Shown in pieces: positions 27,789-36,114 of a DNA stretch of 64,000 nucleotides. Made by a program: the position numbers and the translations under genes. Every line of letters starts with the position of its first letter. The first letter of the stretch is position 1. The stretch is from Verrucomicrobiales bacterium. Lineage in GTDB: Bacteria; Verrucomicrobiota; Verrucomicrobiia; Verrucomicrobiales; DEV007. The notes under the pieces were generated by a model. It was not told where the DNA came from and did no database searches. It saw nothing but the letters and a program-made list of their open reading frames with translations. The DNA lies in the NCBI GenBank assembly GCA_024638765.1, contig JAHEJT010000002.1:1-64000 (forward strand), read 5' to 3'.

Positions 27789-28922
27789 ATGCCTCCCGAC
27801 GTCGAAACCCTCAACTCCCAGGAACTCGAGCAGCTGCGCGCCTGCCACCTCGGGAAAGAGGTCGCGGTCGCGGACATCGGGCGGGAATTCAGCCAGCTCT
27901 GGGACCAGGACGAGACCGCCACCAGGGCCTCCTTGATCAATTTCGCCATTTACAATGAGCAACTGGGCGCACTGCTCGAAAATACCCGGCTCATCCAGGA
28001 AATCACCCTGGAACACGCCTGCCGCGCCCTTCTCATCATGTCCCTCCCCGGAAAAAAAGCCCACCGTGTCCGCGCCTGGATCACCGCCCATTGCCAACTC
28101 GACGCGGCTGGCAAAAAGGTCGCGTGCTCCGAACAGGTCGCCTTTCTCGTCGAAGGAACCGACAGCGACCTCATCCGCAACATCGTCTTCGCCCACCTCG
28201 ATTCGGATCTCCCCCTCGTCCTCTGGTGGCAGGGCGCTCTCAATGCCCGCTTCGAAGAACGCCTCTACAGCAGCGTCGACCGCCTCATCGTAGACAGCGC
28301 TTCCTGGGAAGATCCGCAGGCCGGATACAATACTCTCGTTTCCGCCCTGGAGAACGATCGCTCCCGCTTCATCGTCCATGATCTCGCCTGGACCCGCAGC
28401 TACCAGTTTCGGATCGCGCTCGCCAGCTGCTTCGACGACCCCGCCCTGCGCTCCCGCCTCTCCGCGGTCGACTCGGTGGCCATGGAAACGGCCGCAGGTC
28501 ACGAGACGGCCGCCCTGCTGCTCCTGGGCTGGCTCGCGGCTCAGTCCGGTTGGAGCCTCAAGGAGACCCATCTGGTTTCGGGCACCCATACCTGCACATT
28601 CGAGAAGGAAGATCCCGGCACCCAGGTGCGCGCCCAGATCACCGCCGTGAAGCTCGCCGCCCCCCTCCAGTTCTTGAAAATTTCGGGCGGCGATTTCTCC
28701 GTCGCGATCAAGCGGGAGTTAGATTGCGACTTCCTCCAGGTTGCGTATGCGCTTCAGGACAGAAAGGAGAGCCGCATCCTGCCCGCTGCCGGCACGGATC
28801 TCGTCGATCTCGTCAGCGGCCAGCTCATGCGCGGCGGCAACAACCAGCTCTTCTTCAAGATCCTCCCCTCCTTCCGCGCCCTCCTGCAGAGCAGTGATCA
28901 GGTATCAGGTATCGGGGATTAG
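27789..28922 (+). CDS. opcA: OpcA-like glucose-6-phosphate dehydrogenase assembly protein
   Basis: The 377-aa protein matches the OpcA family, which in cyanobacteria and actinobacteria assembles or activates glucose-6-phosphate dehydrogenase. Typical features are the central LPLVLWWQGALN segment and the DSASWEDP motif that follows RLIVDSAS. It lies directly after zwf, as is usual for this family. The start codon follows a CGCGGT-type repeat with no Shine-Dalgarno. The last residues, DQVSGIGD and the stop, are encoded by a CAGGTAT heptanucleotide tract, so the C-terminus has been rewritten by the repeat. Confidence 0.88.
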   Translation: MPPDVETLNSQELEQLRACHLGKEVAVADIGREFSQLWDQDETATRASLINFAIYNEQLGALLENTRLIQEITLEHACRALLIMSLPGKKAHRVRAWITAHCQLDAAGKKVACSEQVAFLVEGTDSDLIRNIVFAHLDSDLPLVLWWQGALNARFEERLYSSVDRLIVDSASWEDPQAGYNTLVSALENDRSRFIVHDLAWTRSYQFRIALASCFDDPALRSRLSAVDSVAMETAAGHETAALLLLGWLAAQSGWSLKETHLVSGTHTCTFEKEDPGTQVRAQITAVKLAAPLQFLKISGGDFSVAIKRELDCDFLQVAYALQDRKESRILPAAGTDLVDLVSGQLMRGGNNQLFFKILPSFRALLQSSDQVSGIGD

Positions 28923-28938
28923 GTGCCAGGTGCCCCGA
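28899..28938. repeat. 7-bp tandem repeat tract overlapping the opcA stop codon
   Basis: CAGGTAT is repeated at 28899-28905 and 28906-28912, followed by degenerate units and GGTGCCA/GGTGCCC. The units encode the last residues of OpcA and its TAG stop. The core is the reverse complement in pattern of the CCCGATA tract at 29227, so the two tracts bracket the region in opposite orientation. Confidence 0.75.
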
Positions 28939-29226
28939 TAGAATCAGGATTTCGCTCCGCTCAATATCCAGTCTGCCCTGCGCGTTAGCGCGCAATAAAA
29001 ACCGAAGGCACAATGCAGATCGCGACACTGCCATGGCGCGTTAGCGCATAATTAAAGGCGAAGCCTACTTGCAGAGCGTGCTAAATGCAGGATAAAGGAG
29101 CGAGGTATCTATCATGACTAGGATCAACAACCTGCCGTAGGCAGGATGATTTCTGATCCAAAAAGATCCTTTGCGGCCCTCTGCGCTTCTTCGCGTCTTT
29201 GCGTTGAGTCTCTCTCCATCCCGCAT
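28939..29226. other. opcA-smpB convergent spacer with small hairpins
   Basis: This convergent spacer has no gene. It holds two related short hairpins, TGCGCG-TTAG-CGCGCA at about 28978-28993 and a GCGC-GTTA-GCGC copy near 29037-29048, each followed by A-rich sequence and an AAGGCGAAGCC-like or CCGAAGGC motif. A CTTTGCGGCCCTCTGCGC...CTTCGCGTCTTTGCG phrase repeat follows near 29169-29203. No T-rich terminator tail is seen. Confidence 0.6.
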
Positions 29227-29258
29227 CCCGATACCCGATACCCGGCGGCGAAGCCGCC
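29227..29258. repeat. 3'-end element: triloop hairpin plus 7-bp units, abutting the smpB stop
   Basis: The hairpin GGCGGC (29244-29249), loop GAA, GCCGCC (29253-29258) ends at the base before the smpB stop codon. Two CCCGATA units (29227-29233, 29234-29240) lie on its other side. In smpB sense the order is stop, hairpin with TTC loop, then GGGTATCGGGTAT. Four similar elements occupy the same position at other minus-strand genes. Confidence 0.8.
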
Positions 29259-29717
29259 CTACTTCCCCTTATTAAACCGCGCCATCTCCCGCGCCGCTTC
29301 GCGCTCCGAGATCTTTTTCTTCAAATCCTGCCGCTTGTCGCGGGCCGCCTTGCCCCGGCCCAACCCTAACTCCACCTTGAGCCGGCGGTTCTTCCAGTAA
29401 ACGCGCAGGGCCACCGCCGCCAGTCCCTTCTCCGCAATCTGTGAGCTCAGCTTGTCGATCTCTTTGCGGTGAAGCAGCAACCGCCGCGGCCGCTTGGACT
29501 CGTGCTGCTCATGGCTGGCCTGCGCATAGGGCTGGATATCGCAGCCGTAAAGAAATACCTGGCCCCCTTCCACCCGCGCGAACGCATCCCCAATGTTGAT
29601 GTGTCCCGCGCGAACCGATTTCACTTCGGTCCCCCGCAACTCGATCCCGGCCTCAAACTTGCCCAGGATCTCGTAGTCGCGGAGCGCCTTCCGGTTCTTG
29701 GCAACCTCAGGCTTCAT
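29259..29717 (-). CDS. smpB: SsrA-binding protein SmpB
   Basis: The 152-aa protein binds tmRNA and delivers it to stalled ribosomes. It contains the family hallmarks: KALRDYEILGKFEAGIELRGTEVKSVR near the N-terminus, GDAFARVEGGQVFLYGCDIQPY, KRPRRLLLHRKEID, and the basic tail RDKRQDLKKKISEREAAREMARF that reaches the decoding centre. The length is normal. It lies 82 bp downstream of rpoZ on the same strand. No tmRNA gene is visible nearby. Confidence 0.97.
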   Translation of the reverse strand: MKPEVAKNRKALRDYEILGKFEAGIELRGTEVKSVRAGHINIGDAFARVEGGQVFLYGCDIQPYAQASHEQHESKRPRRLLLHRKEIDKLSSQIAEKGLAAVALRVYWKNRRLKVELGLGRGKAARDKRQDLKKKISEREAAREMARFNKGK

Positions 29718-29799
29718 GTGCCTCCGCGATCATTACGCGCCGGGACCGGGAGGCCGTATCCTCGACTCTTCCGGCCGAAGACTCCTGGATAAACGTCCC

Positions 29800-30012
29800 T
29801 TATTCGGACGATTCTTCTTCACTCTCATCGAGAGCCACTTTCCCCTCGATGATTTCCGTCAAAGCGATGTCCGCTTGGCCCATTCTTCCGGTCAACCTGA
29901 TCAACGGCGGACGGCCCATATTCAGCTGACGCACCCGCTTGGAGACCATGTTGATCAATACCGGGGCATCCGGTATGATTTCCGACGCCTTTTCAACTAA
30001 GTCACTTCTCAT
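29800..30012 (-). CDS. rpoZ: RNA polymerase omega subunit
   Basis: From ATG 30012 the 70-aa product reads MRSDLVEKASEIIPDAPVLI, followed by NMVSKRVRQLNMGRPPLI and ADIALTEIIEGKVAL. This matches RpoZ, in which the conserved R-V-Q-L-G-RPP...A-EI-GKV pattern contacts the beta' C-terminus. A GGAG lies 9 bp before this ATG; a frame from 30093 adds unlikely residues. The tail is acidic (DESEEESSE). It is upstream of smpB and probably co-transcribed with it. Confidence 0.9.
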   Translation of the reverse strand: MRSDLVEKASEIIPDAPVLINMVSKRVRQLNMGRPPLIRLTGRMGQADIALTEIIEGKVALDESEEESSE

Positions 30013-30614
30013 AGGTGGTTTGCTCCCATGACCCGGCAGATTCGCCGCAGGCTCAGAATTTCCCTCAAAGGTCACTATGTTGGGAGCGGACATGGTGGTT
30101 CAGGTGTATGAATGCTGTGGAAACGCTGGGATCTGGTATCGCCCGGAAGGGATCCGGCACGGAACAAGGGAAGAAAGCGCATACCACATCGTGGAGCATA
30201 CACAACTTTTTTGTTTGGGAAATGGGAATATTTTCCGAAAAGCTCCTGGCCCCCCCGGATCCTCCCGGGAGCCTCTTCCCCCCGAACGCGGCATCCGGGT
30301 AATACGCTTGAGAGAGGCTTCGCCGGGCGGACTCCACGGCCGGACCTCCCGGCCACCGGCGGAAGCCCGGTAAATCAGGTCCCGGGCATAGGCGTCAGGG
30401 CGGCCGGTCTCCACGGGTCTCCCCCTCTTGCGGACGGTCTCGGCCCCCTTTCGCGCCTGGCGCACCAACTCGTCCTCCCTGATGGCCCGAAAACGCCTCG
30501 CGTCCATCCCGACTCGGGCTGCCTCGGGATCCCGTGCCTGCACTAGCCGGATGCGCAGCTGTCAATTCGCATCCAGCCGCCCACCGTCACGATCGGGCGG
30601 CCGATTCCTCGCCC
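30013..30614. other. rpoZ-yidC spacer, no convincing gene
   Basis: These 602 bp hold overlapping frames on both strands but none with a recognisable product. A minus-strand frame at 30100-30543 starts GTG and has GC-rich third positions in its first 70 codons, yet its translation is Arg-rich and loses coding character toward its end. The part near 30180-30250 is A/T-rich and could carry the rpoZ-smpB promoter. I did not recognise an RNA gene. Confidence 0.45.
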
Positions 30615-32462
30615 TTACTTTCTGCGCTTCCTTTTCTGCGCTTTGCTCTTGGTATGCTGCGGTCCCTGACCCGCCACCTTGGTCCTGTTCTTGGCTTGCT
30701 CCATCAGGTTGGAAGTCCCTCCGGGCTTATCCTTTTTCTTGACCAGCTCCGGCTCGGGAAGCCGCCCCATGTACCAAGTCTGCCCGATGCTGAAAATATT
30801 CTGCGCCGTCCAGTAAAGTGCCAGTGCCGACGCGAAATTATAGCAGATGAAAAGAAAGATCACCGGCATGAACATGAAGATTCGCTGCTGCGTTTTGTCC
30901 CCGGATTTGGGCGCCACCTTCATCTGAATCAGCATAGTCACCGCCATCAACAACGGCATCAGGTTGAAGGGCAGATCCCCCAGGAAAGGAATCCGGAACA
31001 ACGTGTCGGGCATCGACAGGTCCTGCACCCAGAGAAATCCCTCGTGTCGCAGCTCCACCGCCGACTGCAGCATCCGGTAAAATCCCAGAAAGATGGGCAG
31101 CTGCAAGAAGGCCGGGAGACATCCTCCGAAGGGATTCACTCCGTAATCCTTGTAAAGAGCCATCATTTCCTGGTTCAGCTTCTGGGGATCGTCGGGATAC
31201 TTCTCCTTGAGCTCCGCCATCTTCGGCGATAAGGACGCCATCCGTTTCATGGTCCGCGTGGATTTGGCATGCAGCGGCCAGATCAGGATTCGAATCACGA
31301 AGGTGATGATGAGAATCGCGATCCCGAAACTCCCCACCTTGCCCTCGAGAAATACCAGCGCCCGCACCAGGAGCCGGCTCACCGGGGCCACCACCCAGCC
31401 CAGGACCGGAAAGTTTCCGTAATTCATGATCTCACGGCGATCCTTGCCCAGATTATTCAGCCGGGCGTACTCTTTTGGCCCCAGGTAAATCTCGTAAGAA
31501 AAACTCGACTGCTGCCCCCGTCCCAATCGGATCTCCGGCAGGCCAACCCCACCCTGAATCGCGTGCAAGGGCTTGGCCCCGCGCCGTGCCTCCGGATACC
31601 CCTTCAACTCGACCGGAAAACGACTGGCCCAGATTTCCCCCGGCGCCGGCGCCCGGGAGGTCACCAGGATCGCGTAAAACTGATTCATGACTCCGGCCCA
31701 AATCAACCCGTCGGCCGATTGCTGCAGCAGCTCTTTCTCCTCGCTGAACTGGACAATGAAGCGCCGCGCGTTAAAGAAACTCACGGGCTTGTAACGCATC
31801 TCCTTGTAGTCTCTCCAGGCGAATCCAGTCTGCTGGGGCCACTCTGCAGGGTGCAAGGGCGCCAGCGCCCCGGTGTAAAGGGACACATCTTTCCGCACGT
31901 AATCCTTGGATCCCCCGTTGACCATAGTGATATCCAGATCAATCAAGTACCCGTCCGCGTCCTCGCCGTCAGGCACTGAATAGCGCTTGGTAATGCGAAT
32001 TCCATCCGCATCGGTCCTCTCGAAGACCACCTCTCGGTCGTCGTGCCTCACGACGGTGAAAGCCTGCGACTCGATAGACCCGGCGCCGCTCGCCAGCGCC
32101 CCTACGGGGCCGGGCCCGTGCTCATTGAGGATAATGGACCCGTTTGGTTCCAAGGTCGCGGCGTGCTCCAGAAGCTCCGCTTTCACGATTCCACCCCCGA
32201 GGTTCGAGAACTCGAAAACCGCCTTATCGGTCTTCAGCTGCAGCGTCCGCTCCTCGGCCCCCGCCGCGGGGGCTGGCGACTCCGAAGGTGCCTGCGTGGG
32301 CATTCCACGCTCCGCCGGGGAAGGGGTTTCCGCAACCGCCTCCGGCGCGGCTTCACCAGGCGCCGCCGCCGGCGGCGGCTGCATGCTGCGCATCATGTAG
32401 GGCGTGTAGAGCACAATCCCTACCGCACAGAGAATCACAACGATCCAGCCCTTACGATCCAT
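30615..32462 (-). CDS. yidC: membrane protein insertase YidC
   Basis: The 615-aa protein inserts and folds inner-membrane proteins with or without SecYEG. It has an N-terminal helix (WIVVILCAVGIVLYTPYMM), a large periplasmic P1 domain (about residues 80-340), and the C-terminal five-helix core with PLHAKSTRTMKRMASLSPKM, YGVNPFGGCLPAFLQLPIF and FNLMPLLMAVTML. The tail is Lys/Arg-rich (TKSKAQKRKRRK), as in ribosome-binding YidC variants. It lies 102 bp downstream of rnpA, the classic rpmH-rnpA-yidC order; no yidD gene is found between them. Confidence 0.97.
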   Translation of the reverse strand: MDRKGWIVVILCAVGIVLYTPYMMRSMQPPPAAAPGEAAPEAVAETPSPAERGMPTQAPSESPAPAAGAEERTLQLKTDKAVFEFSNLGGGIVKAELLEHAATLEPNGSIILNEHGPGPVGALASGAGSIESQAFTVVRHDDREVVFERTDADGIRITKRYSVPDGEDADGYLIDLDITMVNGGSKDYVRKDVSLYTGALAPLHPAEWPQQTGFAWRDYKEMRYKPVSFFNARRFIVQFSEEKELLQQSADGLIWAGVMNQFYAILVTSRAPAPGEIWASRFPVELKGYPEARRGAKPLHAIQGGVGLPEIRLGRGQQSSFSYEIYLGPKEYARLNNLGKDRREIMNYGNFPVLGWVVAPVSRLLVRALVFLEGKVGSFGIAILIITFVIRILIWPLHAKSTRTMKRMASLSPKMAELKEKYPDDPQKLNQEMMALYKDYGVNPFGGCLPAFLQLPIFLGFYRMLQSAVELRHEGFLWVQDLSMPDTLFRIPFLGDLPFNLMPLLMAVTMLIQMKVAPKSGDKTQQRIFMFMPVIFLFICYNFASALALYWTAQNIFSIGQTWYMGRLPEPELVKKKDKPGGTSNLMEQAKNRTKVAGQGPQHTKSKAQKRKRRK

Positions 32463-32564
32463 TGCCCTGGCCTCTCCCGTCGCGGTAAGCTCTCTCCCTG
32501 GTATCCGCCAAACCCGATTGGCTCACATCAGTTTTCATGTGCGGACTCCCCTCCGGTATCGTTC

Positions 32565-32939
32565 TCATCGATCGGCGGCCTTACCCGGCAGAATCCCCCC
32601 CTTTGAGGCCAGCCGAATCCATTCTTCGCGCAATTCCTCGAATCCGGCTTTGCCCGCAGCGACTCTGGTGATCGTCACAATGTAATGTCCCGGCGATAAT
32701 TCGGACCCGATTTCCTGGATAACTCCCCGGATTTGCCGGCGCAACCGGATACGCCGCACCGCCTTCCCCACCCGTTTCGGAGTGATGATACCGAATCTAC
32801 AGCAAGTGAGGTCCGAGTCACGGAGAAAGGCGAGCACCAGGTATTTGCCTCGCAGAGATTCACCGTCGCGCCGCACCCGGAGGAACTCCCGCCGGTGACG
32901 CATCCTCGTGGAGCGCGGCATCTTCATGAGTGCTGCCAT
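32565..32939 (-). CDS. rnpA: ribonuclease P protein component
   Basis: The 124-aa basic protein partners the RNase P RNA in 5' maturation of tRNAs. The RNP-box region reads ITPKRVGKAVRRIRLRRQIR, with the preceding FLRVRRDGESLRGKYLVLAFL. Possible starts are ATG 32939, 32927 and 32921; I keep the first. It is 62 bp downstream of rpmH. No RNase P RNA gene was recognised in the window. Confidence 0.94.
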   Translation of the reverse strand: MAALMKMPRSTRMRHRREFLRVRRDGESLRGKYLVLAFLRDSDLTCCRFGIITPKRVGKAVRRIRLRRQIRGVIQEIGSELSPGHYIVTITRVAAGKAGFEELREEWIRLASKGGILPGKAADR

Positions 32940-33001
32940 GCCGGAGATCCGTCATGAGTTCTCCCCCGGTAAAGACTCGCCGCGCGGCGCGGCCGGAATT
33001 C

Positions 33002-33175
33002 TCAGCCCTTGGTGTGACGCGCGTAATGAATTTCCGCCCCCTTTGGAATGAGCCGGCTCCGGCCCTTCTGACGACGACGTCGGATAATATCCCGGCCGCT
33101 CTTGGTTTTCATCCGCGCCCGAAACCCGTGCTGGCGCTTGCGGCTTCTCTTGGATGGCTGGTAGGTGCGTTTCAT
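33002..33175 (-). CDS. rpmH: 50S ribosomal protein L34
   Basis: The 57-aa product begins [20 protein letters not shown] and continues [20 protein letters not shown], an almost canonical L34. It is about ten residues longer than the usual 44-47 because of a C-terminal extension ([16 protein letters not shown]). The start is ATG 33175; a frame from 33217 adds residues not found in the family. It heads the rpmH-rnpA-yidC group. dnaA and an origin, often upstream, are not present here. Confidence 0.95.
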   Translation of the reverse strand: MKRTYQPSKRSRKRQHGFRARMKTKSGRDIIRRRRQKGRSRLIPKGAEIHYARHTKG

Positions 33176-33645
33176 AGTGTTGGGAGATAATTGAAATTCC
33201 GGTGCGGGTGGGGCCATGAGGGAACGAGACCACTCCGCCGTCCGCGTCCGCGCCGTGGATCGGATCCCTCCGCCGCGAAAAAGAGGTGTAAACTACCGTT
33301 TCCGCCGGGTTTGTCAACACGGGAGAAACCGCCCCCCAGGATCCCCTCTGGAGCCGAGATCCGGGATTGCGGGCCCCCAAAAATCCCCTCCGATCCCGGC
33401 CCGGCCCGAGACGACATCCAAGGGCGCAAGGGACCGGATCAGGTTTCCGGAGGTCACCCCCGGAGGCGCGGGGATCGCTCCCGGCCGGAAGGAAAAACCG
33501 GGGAGAGGTTCGGGAAAGTGAAAGGGCCCGGAAACCTGAGTTCCCGGGCCCTCCACAACTGCCTAAACAATCCAGCGCTACGAAGTTATGTGTAGATAGC
33601 TACGAAGTGCTGTTAATTCCTTGATAAGTTAATAAGGCTATTAGG
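33176..33645. other. rpmH upstream region with a strong GC hairpin
   Basis: These 470 bp carry no gene. At 33522-33551 an AGGGCCCGG-type arm pairs with its partner across a CTGA loop, a 13-bp stem with one mismatch; it lies downstream of the histone-like gene and may terminate it, though the T-tail is weak. From about 33577 to 33645 the sequence becomes A/T-rich and contains GCTACGAAGT twice (33577 and 33599). The rpmH promoter should lie within 33180-33300. Confidence 0.5.
33522..33551 (-). terminator. possible terminator hairpin downstream of the histone-like gene
   Basis: The inverted repeat AGGGCCCGGAAAC-CTGA-GTTCCCGGGCCCT forms a 13-bp stem with a single mismatch. On the minus strand it lies about 95 bp after the histone-like stop and is followed by TTTCACTTTCCC, a modest T-rich tail. 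Confidence 0.45.
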
Positions 33646-34077
33646 TTATCTCCTTCTTTTCTTAGCCGCTTTCCGCTTGGCGGGGCGCCTCTTGGCGGCC
33701 TTGCGCTTGGTGGTCTTGCGCTTGGCGGCTTTTCTTTTAGCCTTGCGCTTCGGCGCTTTCCGCTTGGCGGCCTTGCGCTTGGTCTTACGCTTGGCTGCTT
33801 TGCGCTTGGCCTTGCGTCTCGGCGCTTTGCGCTTGGCTGCTTTGCGCTTGGCCTTGCGTTTCGGCGCTTTGCGCTTGGCCTTGCGTTTCGGCGCTTTGCG
33901 CTTGGCCTTGCGTTTCGGCGCTTTGCGCTTGGCTGCTTTGCGCTTGGCCTTGCGTTTCGGCGCTTTGCGTTTGGCCTTGCGTTTCGGCGCTTTGCGCTTC
34001 GCGGCCTTACGCCTTGGCGCCTTTCTTTTCACCGCCCTTCTGCGCGGTGCCTTTCTTTTGGATGCTTTCTTTTTCAC
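33646..34077 (-). CDS. histone H1-like Lys/Arg/Ala-rich repeat protein
   Basis: The 143-aa product is almost wholly built of KRKAP and KRKAK units (for example APKRKAKRKAPKRKAK), with more than half of residues Lys or Arg. It resembles eukaryotic H1 tails and bacterial Hc1/Hc2-like and AlgP-like proteins that coat DNA. The start is GTG 34077, since no ATG precedes it in frame before a stop at 34123-34125. The coding DNA is a set of near-identical 15-30 bp direct repeats, so copy number may vary by slippage. It lies downstream in the same direction as nothing else obvious; the role in nucleoid compaction is inferred. Confidence 0.88.
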   Translation of the reverse strand: MKKKASKRKAPRRRAVKRKAPRRKAAKRKAPKRKAKRKAPKRKAKRKAAKRKAPKRKAKRKAPKRKAKRKAPKRKAKRKAAKRKAPRRKAKRKAAKRKTKRKAAKRKAPKRKAKRKAAKRKTTKRKAAKRRPAKRKAAKKRRR

Positions 34078-34854
34078 GGTTGTTTTCTTCTTATTAACGC
34101 TGTTTGCTTGCGTGGCTTTTTTTTACTTATTTTTGCGAGCGCTGTCACGAACGTTTTTGCAAGAAAATCGAAGGACTTGGTTGACTTTATTCAACGGAGT
34201 TCCCCGCTCTCCTCAACAATGACTCCGACAGGACTCGAAAATTATTCCCATCAAAGGGCGCTTGCCCGCCGCCGCGGTGCACGCGGCACACTAACAAACA
34301 TCCCTCTGTCTTGGCTCTTATCTTGGAAAGAACAGCTTGCCGAACCATTACCGGGGAAAGTCCTCAAGATCTCTGCACGGCCCCCATCGGGATTCTCAAA
34401 GCGGCGCCCCATCCCTCGGACGAAACTCTTGCCCGCTTTGCCTTCCTCTTGAGTTCAAGTTTCTCTCAGACGTTCCTGGTCAGTTCTGCTTCGACTGGAC
34501 CATGCTTAATCGAGAAGGCTGAATGAGGTCAAGAGAATTATTTAAGAAGTCTTGATTTTTTACGTCGAGATATTTGCGCGCTCCCCTCCCCCGCACGCTC
34601 GACTCACCCCGGCCTCCCATCCCCTTCCCCATCTTCCATTTGCCCTAACATTGTGCCCTAATGAGGGCCGCCGCTTGCGCGTGACACCGAAAAATCAAGG
34701 GTCAAATCGGTTTACCGCAGCGCGCCCACTTCGCGCCGGCTTCCCCGGCAACAGGAAATCTCCCCGCTTCGAGTCCCAAGGAAACACCCTCGCGCCACCC
34801 CGTAATCACCCCCCTCTGCCCCCAGAAAAAAAAATCGCGAAAAAAAGCGTCCGT
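34078..34854. other. long non-coding spacer between the histone-like gene and ispH
   Basis: These 777 bp hold no frame I would defend. The part 34080-34200 is A/T-rich and should contain the histone-like promoter. A short plus-strand frame at 34311-34526 has no start context and no family. The region 34540-34560 has a T-rich run. I looked for RNase P RNA and tmRNA signatures here and did not find them, although a GGGGAAAGTCC motif occurs at 34349-34359. Confidence 0.4.
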
Positions 34855-36114
34855 TCACACCGCGAGCACTTCCTGCGCACTAATCCCCCTCAACTCGAAT
34901 ACCCTCAGAATCGTCTCCTCAATGAGATTGTTGGGACACGATGCCCCCGCCGTGATCCCAACCGTGACCGGCCCCTCCCCCAACAGCTTCTCGGAGTAAG
35001 CCGTCTTCTCCGTGCGGTCGCATAGATCGAAATGAACGATCTCCGAGAGCGATTTCAGGCATTGCGCGTCCCGGATAAAAAAAGAAGGCAGCTCTTCCTG
35101 CCCTATTTCCACGAGATGACCCGTGTTCGAACTGTTGTATCCCCCCACCACCAAGAGCAGGTCCATCGGCTGCTTCAGCATCTCAAAGAGCGCATCCTGA
35201 CGCTCCTGGGTGGCCCCGCAAATGGTGTCGAAGGATCGGAAATGATTCGACAGCTCCGCTCCACTGTAGCGGGAAGCCAGCGTCCGCTGGAGCCGGCGCT
35301 GAATTTCCTCGGTCTCCGACTTCAACATCGTCGTCTGGTTGGCGACGCCAATGTTCAAGAGATGCTTGTCGGGATCGAATCCCTCCGAGTAACAGCCCTC
35401 GAACTCCTTGAGAAATTCCTCCCGATCTCCCCCCCGGCAAATGTATTCGCACACGTAATCGACCTCCTCCAGAGTCAGCAGAATGAGATAGTGCCCGTTC
35501 CCATCCTCCCCCAGCGCCCGCGATGCCGTCGCCCGCGTCTCCTCGTGCGACGCTTTGCCATGGATGATGGAAGTCCGTGCTTCCCGCGCGTTGGCCTTGA
35601 CACGCTTCCAGACGCTCATCACGTCCCCGCAGGTGGTATCGACAATCACGCACCCCCGCTCGCGCAGGGTCTCCATGATTGAGGTCTGGGCGCCGAAAGC
35701 CGGCACGATTACGACGTCACTTTCGCCGAGGTTCTCGAGAACGTCCTCCATCCCCTCCCCATCCAGGCGCCGGATCCCCATTTCCTCCAGCTGCCGGTTG
35801 ACCTCCGGATTGTGAATAATCTCTCCAATCAGGTAGATATTGCTCTCCTCGAAAACTTTCCGTGCCGCGTATGCCAGGTCGATGGCCCGTTCCACCCCGT
35901 AACAGAATCCAAATTGCTGGGCCAGGCGCACCGTCGTTCCCTGGATCGACAAAACCCCCTCGTGCTCCCGCAACTTCTCCACCACCAAGCTTCGATAGTG
36001 CTCCTCCACCTCCGCCTTGACCCGCTCCATCACCTCGGGCGTACGGACGTTTACCCGGCGCCGGGGCTTCGCCCCCGCCTTCTCCCCGCTCTTTTCTGCA
36101 GCGTTCGATCGCAT
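34855..36114 (-). CDS. ispH: 4-hydroxy-3-methylbut-2-enyl diphosphate reductase, long form
   Basis: The 419-aa enzyme makes IPP and DMAPP in the last step of the MEP pathway and carries a [4Fe-4S] cluster. Cluster cysteines are seen in FGFCYGVERAI, DTTCGDVMSVWKRV and TAGASCPNNLIEE, and HGKASHEETRATA and NYNSSNTGHL-type motifs are present (VVGGYNSSNTGHLVEI). It is about 100 residues longer than E. coli IspH, like plant, cyanobacterial and some PVC enzymes, with an N-terminal extension of about 70 residues and insertions near DREEFLKEFEGCYSEGF. It is transcribed away from the sigma-54 activator. Confidence 0.95.
   Translation of the reverse strand: MRSNAAEKSGEKAGAKPRRRVNVRTPEVMERVKAEVEEHYRSLVVEKLREHEGVLSIQGTTVRLAQQFGFCYGVERAIDLAYAARKVFEESNIYLIGEIIHNPEVNRQLEEMGIRRLDGEGMEDVLENLGESDVVIVPAFGAQTSIMETLRERGCVIVDTTCGDVMSVWKRVKANAREARTSIIHGKASHEETRATASRALGEDGNGHYLILLTLEEVDYVCEYICRGGDREEFLKEFEGCYSEGFDPDKHLLNIGVANQTTMLKSETEEIQRRLQRTLASRYSGAELSNHFRSFDTICGATQERQDALFEMLKQPMDLLLVVGGYNSSNTGHLVEIGQEELPSFFIRDAQCLKSLSEIVHFDLCDRTEKTAYSEKLLGEGPVTVGITAGASCPNNLIEETILRVFELRGISAQEVLAV

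Noticed and set aside
30100-30543. Minus-strand frame of 147 codons between yidC and rpoZ
   Set aside because: It has GC-rich third positions at first but an Arg-rich, low-complexity product that loses coding character, overlaps several frames and shows no family match.
33577-33608. TACGAAGTTAT match to half of a loxP arm, with GCTACGAAGT present twice
   Set aside because: The two copies are direct, not inverted, lack the 8-bp spacer layout and have no recombinase nearby, so chance is the simpler explanation.
33646-34077. Regular direct repeats that could be mistaken for a CRISPR array
   Set aside because: The repeats are translated as KRKAP/KRKAK units without unique spacers, and no cas genes are near.
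34349-34359. GGGGAAAGTCC motif resembling part of RNase P RNA
   Set aside because: The other conserved blocks (CCGGGCTCC partner and ACAGA-type 3' motif) are absent.
34311-34526. Plus-strand frame of 71 codons upstream of ispH
   Set aside because: No family resemblance, no start context and base composition like the surrounding spacer.
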